From: an uncultured Bacteroidota bacterium
Lineage (GTDB): Bacteria; Bacteroidota; Bacteroidia; Flavobacteriales; Flavobacteriaceae
Reading direction: 5' to 3'
Length of the DNA stretch: 39,417 bases
Assembly (NCBI GenBank): GCA_902515395.1
Contig: CABXUL010000012.1
Span: 1-39,417 of the forward strand
Both the position numbers and the translations under genes were made by a program. Each line of letters begins with the position of its first letter. Position 1 is the stretch's first letter. Positions 30,180 through 37,638 of the stretch are shown in pieces. The notes beneath the pieces are model-generated. The model worked only from the letters and a program-made list of their open reading frames with translations, had not been told where the DNA came from and made no database searches.

Positions 30180-30751
30180 GAATGAGTGAGTTACAAATAA
30201 AACAAGAAAGGGCAAAAAAAATGATGCTTTGGGTAGGAATGATAAGTATGTCTATGACATTTGCTGGGTTGACAAGTGCATATGTTGTAAGTAGCACAAG
30301 AGCTGATTGGCTTTCCAAATTCGATCTACCAAGCGCTTTTACAATTAGTACTTTTTTAATTGCAACCAGCAGTTTGACGTTTTTTTTGGCTAAACAATCT
30401 CTCAATAATGGAAATAAAAAAAGAACCAAGTTATTAATATTAAGTACTCTAGGATTGGCTCTTCTTTTTGTTTATTTTCAATTTAAAGGTTTTGGAGATA
30501 TTATTGATCAAGGATACTACTTTACTGGAGCAGAAAGTTCAATTACTACATCCTTTTTGTATGTATTAATTTTACTTCACTTGGCTCACCTATTTTCCGG
30601 ATTAATTGTATTAATGGTTGTTTATTATCAATTGCAAAAAGGGCGCTATTTTGGATCAAATACTTTAGGTTTTGAATTGGCTCATTTGTTTTGGCATTTT
30701 CTAGATTTGTTGTGGATTTATTTGTATCTATTTATTATACTATACAGGTAA
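30170..30751 (+). CDS. Cytochrome c oxidase subunit III-like protein (first copy)
   Basis: A 193-residue heme-copper oxidase subunit III family protein with five predicted helices: MMLWVGMISMSMTFAGLTSA at about 15-37, then around 48-65, 78-96, 120-150 and 165-192, ending HLFWHFLDLLWIYLYLF as in CoxC. It stabilises the CoxA core. The ATG at 30170 (MDLGMSELQ) overlaps cyoE by ten bases and is preferred because flavobacterial homologues begin MDL; ATG at 30182 is the alternative. A second, longer subunit III homologue follows. Confidence 0.9.
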   Translation: MDLGMSELQIKQERAKKMMLWVGMISMSMTFAGLTSAYVVSSTRADWLSKFDLPSAFTISTFLIATSSLTFFLAKQSLNNGNKKRTKLLILSTLGLALLFVYFQFKGFGDIIDQGYYFTGAESSITTSFLYVLILLHLAHLFSGLIVLMVVYYQLQKGRYFGSNTLGFELAHLFWHFLDLLWIYLYLFIILYR

Positions 30752-30757
30752 AATATA

Positions 30758-30765
30758 TAAATTTG
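30758..30765 (+). promoter_or_regulatory. Possible internal -7 element before the second subunit III gene
   Basis: TAAATTTG fits TAnnTTTG and lies 24 bases before the ATG at 30790 in a 38-base gap. There is no TTTG at the expected distance, so it may be a chance match in AT-rich sequence. Confidence 0.2.
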
Positions 30766-30789
30766 TAATAAATAATTTGAATTATATCT

Positions 30790-31764
30790 ATGGAATTGAC
30801 TGCAGCTGAAAAGGAGGCAAATCTTTGGTCTGGGGGCCAAAGACCCCTTAACGCGAGCTATGGAAAATTAATGATGTGGTTTTTCATTGTTTCTGATGCC
30901 TTGACTTTCTCAGGCTTCTTGGTTTCATATGGATTTTCAAGATTTAAAAACATCGACTCTTGGCCCATTGCAGACGAAGTTTTTACTCATTTCCCATTTT
31001 TACATGGTATAGACGCTCCTATGTACTATGTTGCTTTGATGACATTTATATTAATTTTTTCCTCTGTTACAATGGTTTTAGCTGTTGACGCTGGACATCA
31101 TATGAATAAATCCAAAGTAACATTTTATATGCTTTTAACAATTATTGGTGGTGCAGTTTTTGTAGGTTCACAGGCTTGGGAATGGAAAAATTTTATAAAG
31201 GGAGAATATGGTGCTCTTGAAACAAAAGGAGGTCAGATTCTTCAATTTATTAATGCTGATAATGGTGAAAGAGTTTCCATTGCAGATTTTTCGATTTCAA
31301 TTCCCACAGAAAGAAGTGCTCACAAAGGCAGTAATGGAGTATGGTATAAAAGTGAAGGTACTTTACCATCTTACTCTGTCAACGAAGTAGTCGAGGGATT
31401 CCAGGGGAATAAAAATCTGGTAATCAGAATTGAGAAGCTTGATACAAATGGTCAAAAAATTATTCTTTCTAGAGATGATTCTCTAGATAAAGTTGAAAAT
31501 GCTGTTGCTGTAGTCGAAGGGGCTAATTTAGTTCATAATGAGTATGGAAATCGCTTATTTGCAGATTTCTTTTTCTTCATTACTGGGTTTCATGGATTTC
31601 ATGTGTTTTCAGGTGTTGTAATTAATTTAATTATATTTTTCAATGTGATAATTGGAACTTATGAAAGAAGAGGGCACTATGAAATGGTTGAAAAAGTTGG
31701 TTTATATTGGCATTTTGTCGATTTAGTGTGGGTATTTGTTTTCACATTTTTCTATTTAGTTTAA
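30790..31764 (+). CDS. Cytochrome c oxidase subunit III (second copy, with large extramembrane insertion)
   Basis: A 324-residue subunit III protein. Helices in the first part (about 28-48, 76-98, 108-132) and last part (about 256-285, 300-322) give the five-helix core, ending YWHFVDLVWVFVFTFFYLV, the canonical CoxC terminus. Between them, about residues 138-253 form a hydrophilic, mostly beta-like insertion absent from classical CoxC and from the shorter copy just upstream. The early segment KLMMWFFIVSDALTFSGFLVSYG is typical of the family. Two subunit III-like genes in tandem is common in Bacteroidetes; which one packs against CoxA cannot be told from sequence alone. Confidence 0.92.
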   Translation: MELTAAEKEANLWSGGQRPLNASYGKLMMWFFIVSDALTFSGFLVSYGFSRFKNIDSWPIADEVFTHFPFLHGIDAPMYYVALMTFILIFSSVTMVLAVDAGHHMNKSKVTFYMLLTIIGGAVFVGSQAWEWKNFIKGEYGALETKGGQILQFINADNGERVSIADFSISIPTERSAHKGSNGVWYKSEGTLPSYSVNEVVEGFQGNKNLVIRIEKLDTNGQKIILSRDDSLDKVENAVAVVEGANLVHNEYGNRLFADFFFFITGFHGFHVFSGVVINLIIFFNVIIGTYERRGHYEMVEKVGLYWHFVDLVWVFVFTFFYLV

Positions 31765-31780
31765 TAATAAATTTTTGCTT

Positions 31781-32164
31781 ATGGCTGAAGACTTACACAA
31801 ATTAGCTATTTTTAGAGGACTGTTAAAATTTAAATCAAACGTTCAAAAAATTTGGGGGGTTTTGATTTTTCTATCAATCGTAACTACAATTGAGGTCGTT
31901 CTTGGGATTTTAAAACCTGAGTTTCTACTTTCTTATTTCTTAAATATGAAATTATTGAATTGGATATTCATTATATTAACCTTGGTTAAAGCATATTACA
32001 TAGCTTGGGATTTCATGCATATAAGAGATGAAAAGGGAAGTCTTCAAGGTTCTATTGTTCTTCCACTAATTATATTGATACCTTATTTAATATTCATATT
32101 AGTATTAGAGGCAGACTATATTTTTGATGTCATGAATACTGGTTTTCAAAGTTGGAACTTCTAA
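31781..32164 (+). CDS. Cytochrome c oxidase subunit IV-like membrane protein
   Basis: A 127-residue protein with three hydrophobic helices (about 26-46, 62-84, 95-117), matching the prokaryotic cytochrome oxidase subunit IV family found after coxC in Bacteroidetes. YYIAWDFMHIRDEKG lies after the second helix, a conserved feature of the family. The start is ATG 31781 (MAEDLHKLA) rather than the in-frame TTG at 31775. Lies 16 bases after the second subunit III gene. Confidence 0.85.
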   Translation: MAEDLHKLAIFRGLLKFKSNVQKIWGVLIFLSIVTTIEVVLGILKPEFLLSYFLNMKLLNWIFIILTLVKAYYIAWDFMHIRDEKGSLQGSIVLPLIILIPYLIFILVLEADYIFDVMNTGFQSWNF

Positions 32165-32194
32165 TACGAATCTTTAACTAGCAAAAGACTTTTC

Positions 32195-32644
32195 ATGAGT
32201 CAAAAAACAAAAAAATATTTTGTTCTCTGCATTCTTTTTATATTCCCAATAGTCATTTACCTGTTTTTTGCATCTGGTAAAAATAATTTCGCATTACTTC
32301 CAGTTTTAACTAAGAATGTCAACGAGATCAAAAACTTCAAAACTCTTTCTGGAGAAAGGATTCAATTGGAAGATAAAATTTCTATTTTAGGTTTTTGGGG
32401 AGAAGATCTTTCAGAAAAAAAAGGTGATGCTCTAAACCTCAATCAAAAGATTTATAAACGTTTTTATCAATTTAATGATTTCCAATTTGTGATGGTTTTA
32501 GAAAACGGTCAACAGAATCAGGTTAATATTTTGAAAGAAGAGCTACAAGAGGGAGTTGGGACAGATTTAGTTAAGTGGAGATTTATTTTTGGCTCTCCAG
32601 ACGAAATACAAGATTTATTTGACAGTCTGAGAACTAATCAATAG
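32195..32644 (+). pseudogene. Membrane-anchored thioredoxin/Sco-like protein, C-terminally truncated by an inverted repeat
   Basis: 149 codons remain: an N-terminal transmembrane/signal segment (about 7-26) and a soluble part with QLEDKISILGFWG and NLNQKIYKRFYQFNDFQFVM, resembling a thioredoxin-fold protein that lacks the CxxC. Homologues lie between the subunit IV and Sco genes in Flavobacteriia; from memory they are about 210-220 residues and end in a segment like SVAELxxKMxxDVxxLLAEYR. Here the frame runs into the left arm of a 133-bp inverted repeat at 32633 and stops at once (last residues TNQ). A matching C-terminal end (SVAEINNKMVDDVKVILAEY) is found further downstream in another frame. 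The gene therefore looks broken, or the sequence here is wrong. Function unknown; position suggests oxidase assembly. Confidence 0.7.
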
Positions 32645-32765
32645 GCTATCTTGATTATACATTAAAAAATCAGGAACCCTTTTAGCTTCTCCATTAAGTT
32701 TTATATACGCCAAAGGCTTTGCGGGAGCTGATCGGTTATCCTGAACGGCGGTATCACTTCTCAAT
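32633..32765 (+). repeat. Left arm of perfect 133-bp inverted repeat (inverted copy of sco codons 28-72)
   Basis: Every base is the reverse complement of 32949-33081. This arm contains no plus-strand gene except the last codons of the truncated upstream gene. Read on the minus strand it encodes the same peptide as sco (including PAKPLAYIKLNGEAKRVPDF). It sits where the middle-to-late part of the upstream gene would be expected, so it is the displaced copy. Outside the arm the similarity ends abruptly on both sides. Confidence 0.97.
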
Positions 32766-32864
32766 TCTCAGTCAGTTGCTGAAATAAACAATAAGATGGT
32801 GGACGATGTAAAGGTAATTTTAGCAGAATACCGAAGAGCTTGGAAAAAGTACAACCAGAATTAA
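32766..32864 (+). pseudogene. Detached C-terminal remnant of the truncated upstream gene
   Basis: In the frame with codons starting at 32766 the sequence reads SQSVAEINNKMVDDVKVI then LAEYRRAWKKYNQN and stops at 32862-32864, one base before the sco ATG. This fits the expected C terminus of the 32195 gene family (recalled pattern SVAELxxKMxxDVxxLLAEYR). It is shifted by one frame relative to the 5' part and separated from it by the inverted-repeat arm. It has no plausible start of its own. Confidence 0.6.
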
Positions 32865-32865
32865 T

Positions 32866-33564
32866 ATGAGGAAAAATTATAAATATCTTGGATTGATCGT
32901 TATCATTATTGTCTTTGCTCTTCTTTTTATTCCAAAGATTATTGAGAGATTGAGAAGTGATACCGCCGTTCAGGATAACCGATCAGCTCCCGCAAAGCCT
33001 TTGGCGTATATAAAACTTAATGGAGAAGCTAAAAGGGTTCCTGATTTTTTAATGTATAATCAAGATAGCCTATTGATTAGTAATGAAGATTATTTAGGTA
33101 AGGTATATTTAGCAGAGTTTTTCTTTAGTCGTTGTCCTACTATTTGTCCAATAATGAATAGAAATATGAAAATTTTGGATGATAGATTTTGGAAAAGACA
33201 AGATTTTGGGATAGCCTCTTTTACTATTGACCCTGCTCATGATACTCCGATAATTTTAAAAGAATACGCTGAGAGTTATAAAGTAAAATCTAAAAATTGG
33301 CATTTTCTTAATGATAATAAAGATCAGGTGTATGAGCTAGCAAATTCAGGATTTAGTATCTTTGCAAGTATAAATCCATCACTAGCAGGCGGTTTTGAGC
33401 ACCAAGGGTATTTTGCCTTGATTGATAAAAAGGGATATATAAGATCCAGAGTCGATCGCTTTGACAACCCGATCGTATATTATTCAGGAATTGACAGAGA
33501 TGATCAAGAAACCCAGGGGGTAGATATGCTACTAGAGGATATTGAGCTGCTCTTAAAGGAATAA
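32866..33564 (+). CDS. SCO1/SenC-type copper chaperone
   Basis: A 232-residue membrane-anchored thioredoxin-fold protein that delivers copper to, or reduces, the CuA site of CoxB. Visible features are an N-terminal anchor (about 6-22), the copper-binding CPTIC (Cys90, Cys94) in FFFSRCPTICPIMN, ASFTIDPAHDTP, and the third ligand His179 in GGFEHQGYFALIDKKG. The length is normal and the protein is intact. Its codons 28-72 form the right arm of a perfect inverted repeat whose other arm lies just upstream, so its mRNA, if cotranscribed with that arm, could fold into a 133-bp duplex covering the start of the soluble domain. Confidence 0.95.
   Translation: MRKNYKYLGLIVIIIVFALLFIPKIIERLRSDTAVQDNRSAPAKPLAYIKLNGEAKRVPDFLMYNQDSLLISNEDYLGKVYLAEFFFSRCPTICPIMNRNMKILDDRFWKRQDFGIASFTIDPAHDTPIILKEYAESYKVKSKNWHFLNDNKDQVYELANSGFSIFASINPSLAGGFEHQGYFALIDKKGYIRSRVDRFDNPIVYYSGIDRDDQETQGVDMLLEDIELLLKE
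32949..33081 (+). repeat. Right arm of perfect 133-bp inverted repeat (native sco coding sequence)
   Basis: Exact reverse complement of 32633-32765; the spacer is 183 bp (32766-32948). This arm is in frame within the intact sco gene and encodes residues that fit the family (including NQDSLLISNEDY at its end), so it is the original and the left arm the copy. Confidence 0.97.
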
Positions 33565-33575
33565 AAGTTTAGAAA

Positions 33576-34109
33576 ATGAAAATTAATAAAGAGATTCAAG
33601 AGTCCCAAAAGTACACCAAACTAATTACCCTAATCTCAATTGCGGTTCCGGTATTGGTGGCAGTTCTTTTTACGGTAAGAATTCCCAATGTTGCATCTTT
33701 TGACTTTTTACCACCCATTTATGCTACCATTAATGCATTAACTGCGGTAATTTTAATCATAGCCTATATAGCTATAAGAAATAAAAAAATTAAACTTCAC
33801 GAAAGGTTGATGAAAATTTCGATTGGTCTATCTCTGGCTTTCCTAGCCATGTATGTTGCATATCATATGACCTCCGACTCAACCCCATACGGAGGTCAAG
33901 GAATGATAAGGAACGTCTACTATTTTATTTTGATTTCTCATATCATTCTTTCGATCGGAATCATTCCAATGGTTCTTGTCACCTATGTACGTGCCATTTC
34001 AAAAAGGTTTGTACACCATAAAAAAATTGCTGTGATTACCTTTCCAATTTGGCTGTATATTGCTGTCACTGGAGTGATTGTTTATCTTATGATCTCACCC
34101 TATTATTAA
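33576..34109 (+). CDS. DUF420 family membrane protein
   Basis: A 177-residue protein with five predicted helices (about 16-34, 42-62, 78-97, 115-138, 150-172). The DUF420 pattern is visible in NKKIKLHERLMKISIGLS, MYVAYHMT and RFVHHKKIAVITFPIWLY, with conserved histidines near helix ends. The family is regularly found beside oxidase and Sco genes and is thought to help assemble the oxidase; biochemical role not established to my knowledge. Starts 11 bases after sco and is followed 4 bases later by a tiny membrane protein gene. Confidence 0.9.
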   Translation: MKINKEIQESQKYTKLITLISIAVPVLVAVLFTVRIPNVASFDFLPPIYATINALTAVILIIAYIAIRNKKIKLHERLMKISIGLSLAFLAMYVAYHMTSDSTPYGGQGMIRNVYYFILISHIILSIGIIPMVLVTYVRAISKRFVHHKKIAVITFPIWLYIAVTGVIVYLMISPYY

Positions 34110-34113
34110 TATT

Positions 34114-34320
34114 ATGAGGATTCTTTTATTTTTATTTGTAAGTCTATTGCTTTTGGGAGAAGCTTCAGCCCAGTGCTCAATGTGTAGAGCTGTATTAGAA
34201 TCTGGAGATGCTCAAGAAACTGCAAAAGGAATAAATAATGGAATAATTTATTTGATGGCCATCCCCTATGTATTAGTTGCTTTTGTTGGGTATCAAATTT
34301 TTAAACTCATCAAAAAATAA
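34114..34320 (+). CDS. Small secreted/membrane protein with CxxC motif
   Basis: A 68-residue protein: signal peptide (cleavage expected after EASA, before QCSMC), a short extracytoplasmic part containing CSMCRAVLESG, and a C-terminal transmembrane helix (about 43-64) ending in basic residues. The CSMC pair right after the signal peptide would lie in the periplasm and could be a redox or copper site. It closes the oxidase accessory cluster, four bases after the DUF420 gene. I recall similar short proteins at this position in other Flavobacteriia, but know of no assigned function. Real gene status is well supported by spacing and architecture. Confidence 0.8.
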   Translation: MRILLFLFVSLLLLGEASAQCSMCRAVLESGDAQETAKGINNGIIYLMAIPYVLVAFVGYQIFKLIKK

Positions 34321-34432
34321 TGTTTAGCTAATTAAAATAAATACTGTTTCCTTTTTTAATTCAAATAAAACCTTTTGATTTTTATACAGTCAAAAAAAGG
34401 GTAATGGTATATTTTATTTAAAATACAAATCA

Positions 34433-35122
34433 ATGATTCAAATCAGCAACCTTCATAAATCCTATAAAATGGGTTCTAATTCCTTACATGTATTAAAGGG
34501 AATTAATTTTAAAATTGATGAGGGGGAATTGGTTGCTATAATGGGCTCTTCAGGATCAGGAAAGTCAACGTTACTTAATATACTTGGGATGCTAGATATT
34601 GCTGATGAAGGTAATTACTTGCTTGATAATGTATTAATAAAAGACTTAACGGAAACTATAGCTGCCAATTACCGCAACCGATTTTTAGGCTTCGTTTTTC
34701 AATCTTTTAATCTGATCAATTATAAAAATGCATTGGAAAATGTTGCTTTGCCATTATACTATCAGGGTTTAAGAAGAAAAATCCGACAACAAAAAGCTTT
34801 AGAGTACCTCAAAAAAGTTGGCTTATTAGATTGGGCTAAGCATTTACCCAGTGAGCTTTCTGGAGGCCAAAAGCAACGCGTTGCTATTGCCAGAGCAATG
34901 GCATCAGAACCGAAAGTACTTCTTGCTGATGAGCCAACGGGTGCATTGGACTCCAATACCTCTCGTGAGGTAATGAGTCTAATTCAAAAAATCAATGACG
35001 AGGGAAAGACCATTTTAGTTGTAACCCATGAAATTGATATTGCTAAGATGTGTAAAAGAATCATAACCCTTAAAGATGGGGTCATTGTAGAAGATAAAAA
35101 AACAGATCAAATTTTATTATAA
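34433..35122 (+). CDS. ABC transporter ATP-binding protein (MacB/LolD type)
   Basis: A 229-residue ATPase with Walker A GSSGSGKST (38-46), Q-loop in FVFQSFNLI, signature LSGGQKQRV (from 142), Walker B VLLADEP (Asp166-Glu167) and the H-loop VVTHEID. The sequence belongs to the FtsE/LolD/MacB-ATPase group that works with FtsX-fold permeases. It is followed five bases later by two such permeases, an adaptor and an outer membrane factor, so it powers a MacAB-TolC-like machine. The 112-base gap upstream is AT-rich with no promoter I can support. Confidence 0.95.
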   Translation: MIQISNLHKSYKMGSNSLHVLKGINFKIDEGELVAIMGSSGSGKSTLLNILGMLDIADEGNYLLDNVLIKDLTETIAANYRNRFLGFVFQSFNLINYKNALENVALPLYYQGLRRKIRQQKALEYLKKVGLLDWAKHLPSELSGGQKQRVAIARAMASEPKVLLADEPTGALDSNTSREVMSLIQKINDEGKTILVVTHEIDIAKMCKRIITLKDGVIVEDKKTDQILL

Positions 35123-35126
35123 GATT

Positions 35127-36356
35127 ATGTTTAGTAGAGACCAATGGCAGGAAATATTTGAAACTATTCGTAAGAATAAGCTTAGAACCATTCTATCTGG
35201 TTTTACCGTAGCCTTAGGGATTTTTATTTTCATTATTCTATTTGGATTTGGCAATGGATTAAAAAATAGTTTTGAACAATTTTTTCTTGACGATGCCACT
35301 AATACCCTTTGGCTATATCCGGGGGTAACTTCAAAAGCCTACCAAGGATTTAAAGACAATAGAAGAATTGAATTTGAAAATAGCGATTTAATTGATATTA
35401 AAGAAAACTTTACTTTTTTTTTAGAAAACATTACCCCAAGAATAAATAGAAGGGAGGTTTTGAGTTATAAAGGTCAATCTAATATTTATAATATGAGAGC
35501 TGTAGCTCCAGATCATCAGTATGTAGAGAAAACCATTATAATGAAAGGACGGTTTATTAATCAAAAAGATATAGACGAAAGAACTAAGAACATTACAATT
35601 GGTAGGCTAGTTGCACAAGATATATTTAAAAAGGAAGATCCTGTAGGAAAGTATATCGAAATGGGAGAAAGCGCCTTTAAAGTAGTGGGTATTTTTCAAG
35701 ATAAAAGTGGAGATAGAGAGGAGCGACTCGTTTACTTGCCCTATACAACCCGACAATTAATGGAAAAAAATAATGATAAAATTGACCAGATAATTGTAAG
35801 CTATAAGCCAGAGTTAGGTTATGTTGGTGCATTGGCCTTTGAAAAACAGCTAGGTGATTTTTTTAAAAGTAAAAAAGTTATAGATCCAACAGATAAGAGT
35901 GGATTATACATAAGAAATACTACTGAAAGAGTGAGACAAAATCAGCGATTTGCTTCCACGCTTCAGATTATTGTTGCCTTTGTAGGCATTGGAACATTGA
36001 TCGCAGGGATTATAGGTATTTCCAATATTATGGTTTTTGTAGTTAAGGAGAGAACTAAAGAGTTAGGTGTAAGAAAAGCCTTGGGAGCCACTCCAATTAG
36101 CATTGTTGCAATGATCTTAAACGAATCAATTTTAATTACCACACTATCTGGAATTTTTGGTTTACTTACAGGTATTTTTATGCTCAGCAGGCTGGATGAT
36201 CAGTTAGAGCAATATTTTATATTAGATCCTTATGTTGATTCCCTAACGGCATTAATAGCTACTTTTCTACTCATTTTTTTTGGAGCCATTGCCGGATATA
36301 TTCCCGCCAAAAGAGCAGCAAGTATCAAACCCATAGTAGCCTTGAGAGATGAATAA
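35127..36356 (+). CDS. MacB/FtsX-type ABC permease (first)
   Basis: A 409-residue permease: N-terminal amphipathic start and first helix (about 18-40), a large periplasmic MacB_PCD domain (about 45-275), and three C-terminal helices (about 285-310, 328-355, 370-395) forming the FtsX domain with VVKERTKELGVRKALGATP, the coupling-helix region of the family, and PAKRAASIKPIVALRDE at the end. In MacB the mechanotransmission permease drives efflux of periplasmic substrates. It overlaps the second permease by eight bases. The ATPase is a separate protein here, unlike the fused Escherichia coli MacB. Confidence 0.92.
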   Translation: MFSRDQWQEIFETIRKNKLRTILSGFTVALGIFIFIILFGFGNGLKNSFEQFFLDDATNTLWLYPGVTSKAYQGFKDNRRIEFENSDLIDIKENFTFFLENITPRINRREVLSYKGQSNIYNMRAVAPDHQYVEKTIIMKGRFINQKDIDERTKNITIGRLVAQDIFKKEDPVGKYIEMGESAFKVVGIFQDKSGDREERLVYLPYTTRQLMEKNNDKIDQIIVSYKPELGYVGALAFEKQLGDFFKSKKVIDPTDKSGLYIRNTTERVRQNQRFASTLQIIVAFVGIGTLIAGIIGISNIMVFVVKERTKELGVRKALGATPISIVAMILNESILITTLSGIFGLLTGIFMLSRLDDQLEQYFILDPYVDSLTALIATFLLIFFGAIAGYIPAKRAASIKPIVALRDE

Positions 36357-37623
36357 CTTAAAAATTATTTTTGACTACGACACTTGGCAAGAGATTTATA
36401 GCTCTATCGCGAAGAACAAAACCCGAACAGTTGTTACTGTAATTGGGGTGCTATGGGGGATATTTATTTATATCACTCTCTCGGGCTCTGCAAAAGGATT
36501 GGACAATGGATTTGACCGCGAATTTCAGGATATGGCAATGAATTCGATGTTTGTTTGGCCTCAAAGCACAAGCATACCGTATGCTGGGTTTAAAATTGGC
36601 AGATCGCCACGTTTAACCATTCAAAATGTCAAAACGCTCAAGCAACAAGTTCCTGAGATTGAATATATCGCTCCAAGAAATGCCCGTGGGGTAAGGAGCG
36701 GTTCACAAGCAAGTGTAGTTTATGGTGATATTTTGAGAACTTATAATATTTATGGAGATTATCCAGAATACACTGAAATTTCCACAAAGAAAATTTATAA
36801 AGGGGGCAGGTTTATCAATAATTCTGATATAACGAACCAACGTAAAGTTTGTGTAATTGGGGAAAGGACAAAAAAAGAATTATTTGAAGAGGATGATAAT
36901 CCAGTAGGGAAATTTATTAGAATAGATAACGTATATTTTAAAGTGGTTGGAGTACATAAATATAATCCAGGTGGAGGTTTTGAAACTGGTGGAGATATCT
37001 TTATTCCTTTTGAAACCTTTAGAAATCTATACAATACAGGAGACAAGGTCAATTGGTTTGTCATTGCCGCATACGATAACGCTGACGTAATTGCGGTAGA
37101 AAAAAAGGTTAAAAAGGTACTTAAGAGAATTCATAATGTATCTCCTGATGATGAAAGGGCTTTTGGTTCATTTAATTTAGGAGAACTTTATAATCGCATT
37201 AAAGGATTCGCCGATGGAATGACCTTCTTGTCTCTAGTGGTAGGAATGGCAACTATTATTGCTGGTGTGATCGGTATAGGTAATATCCTTTTAATATCCG
37301 TTAAGGAAAGAACTAAAGAGCTGGGAGTCAGACGAGCACTAGGGGCTACGCCAGGAGAGGTGAGGATTCAGATTGTTTTAGAATCTATTTTCTTGACATT
37401 GATTGCAGGAGTTTTAGGGATAATTTTAGGCGCAGTTACTTTGGCGACTATCAATTTTTTTACTCAAGACTTAGCTGATTTTCCATATACTAATCCAACC
37501 GTTCCAACTCCATTGGTTTTGGGAGCGCTATTGATCATGACTGTCATGGGAACACTAATAGGGTTAATTCCTGCACAGCAAGCGGTAAGTATAAAACCTA
37601 TAGATGCACTTAGAGAAGAATAA
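36349..37623 (+). CDS. MacB/FtsX-type ABC permease (second)
   Basis: A 424-residue paralogue of the preceding permease with the same layout: first helix (about 24-45), periplasmic MacB_PCD domain (about 50-290), three C-terminal helices, the coupling segment SVKERTKELGVRRALGATPG and an end AQQAVSIKPIDALREE. The two permeases presumably form a heterodimer energised by the single ATPase; tandem MacB-like permeases are usual in Bacteroidetes. Substrate unknown. Confidence 0.92.
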   Translation: MNNLKIIFDYDTWQEIYSSIAKNKTRTVVTVIGVLWGIFIYITLSGSAKGLDNGFDREFQDMAMNSMFVWPQSTSIPYAGFKIGRSPRLTIQNVKTLKQQVPEIEYIAPRNARGVRSGSQASVVYGDILRTYNIYGDYPEYTEISTKKIYKGGRFINNSDITNQRKVCVIGERTKKELFEEDDNPVGKFIRIDNVYFKVVGVHKYNPGGGFETGGDIFIPFETFRNLYNTGDKVNWFVIAAYDNADVIAVEKKVKKVLKRIHNVSPDDERAFGSFNLGELYNRIKGFADGMTFLSLVVGMATIIAGVIGIGNILLISVKERTKELGVRRALGATPGEVRIQIVLESIFLTLIAGVLGIILGAVTLATINFFTQDLADFPYTNPTVPTPLVLGALLIMTVMGTLIGLIPAQQAVSIKPIDALREE

Positions 37624-37638
37624 TTAATAACACCTAAT

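Noticed and set aside
32633-33081. Inverted repeat as terminal repeats of an insertion sequence or a miniature transposon
   Set aside because: The arm is host sco coding sequence, there is no target-site duplication visible at the outer edges, and the spacer holds a gene remnant and the sco start, not a transposase.
34321-34432. Hairpin (CCTTTTGATTT ... TCAAAAAAAGG) as a terminator before the ABC operon
   Set aside because: The pairing needs a bulge and no T run follows; left unannotated.
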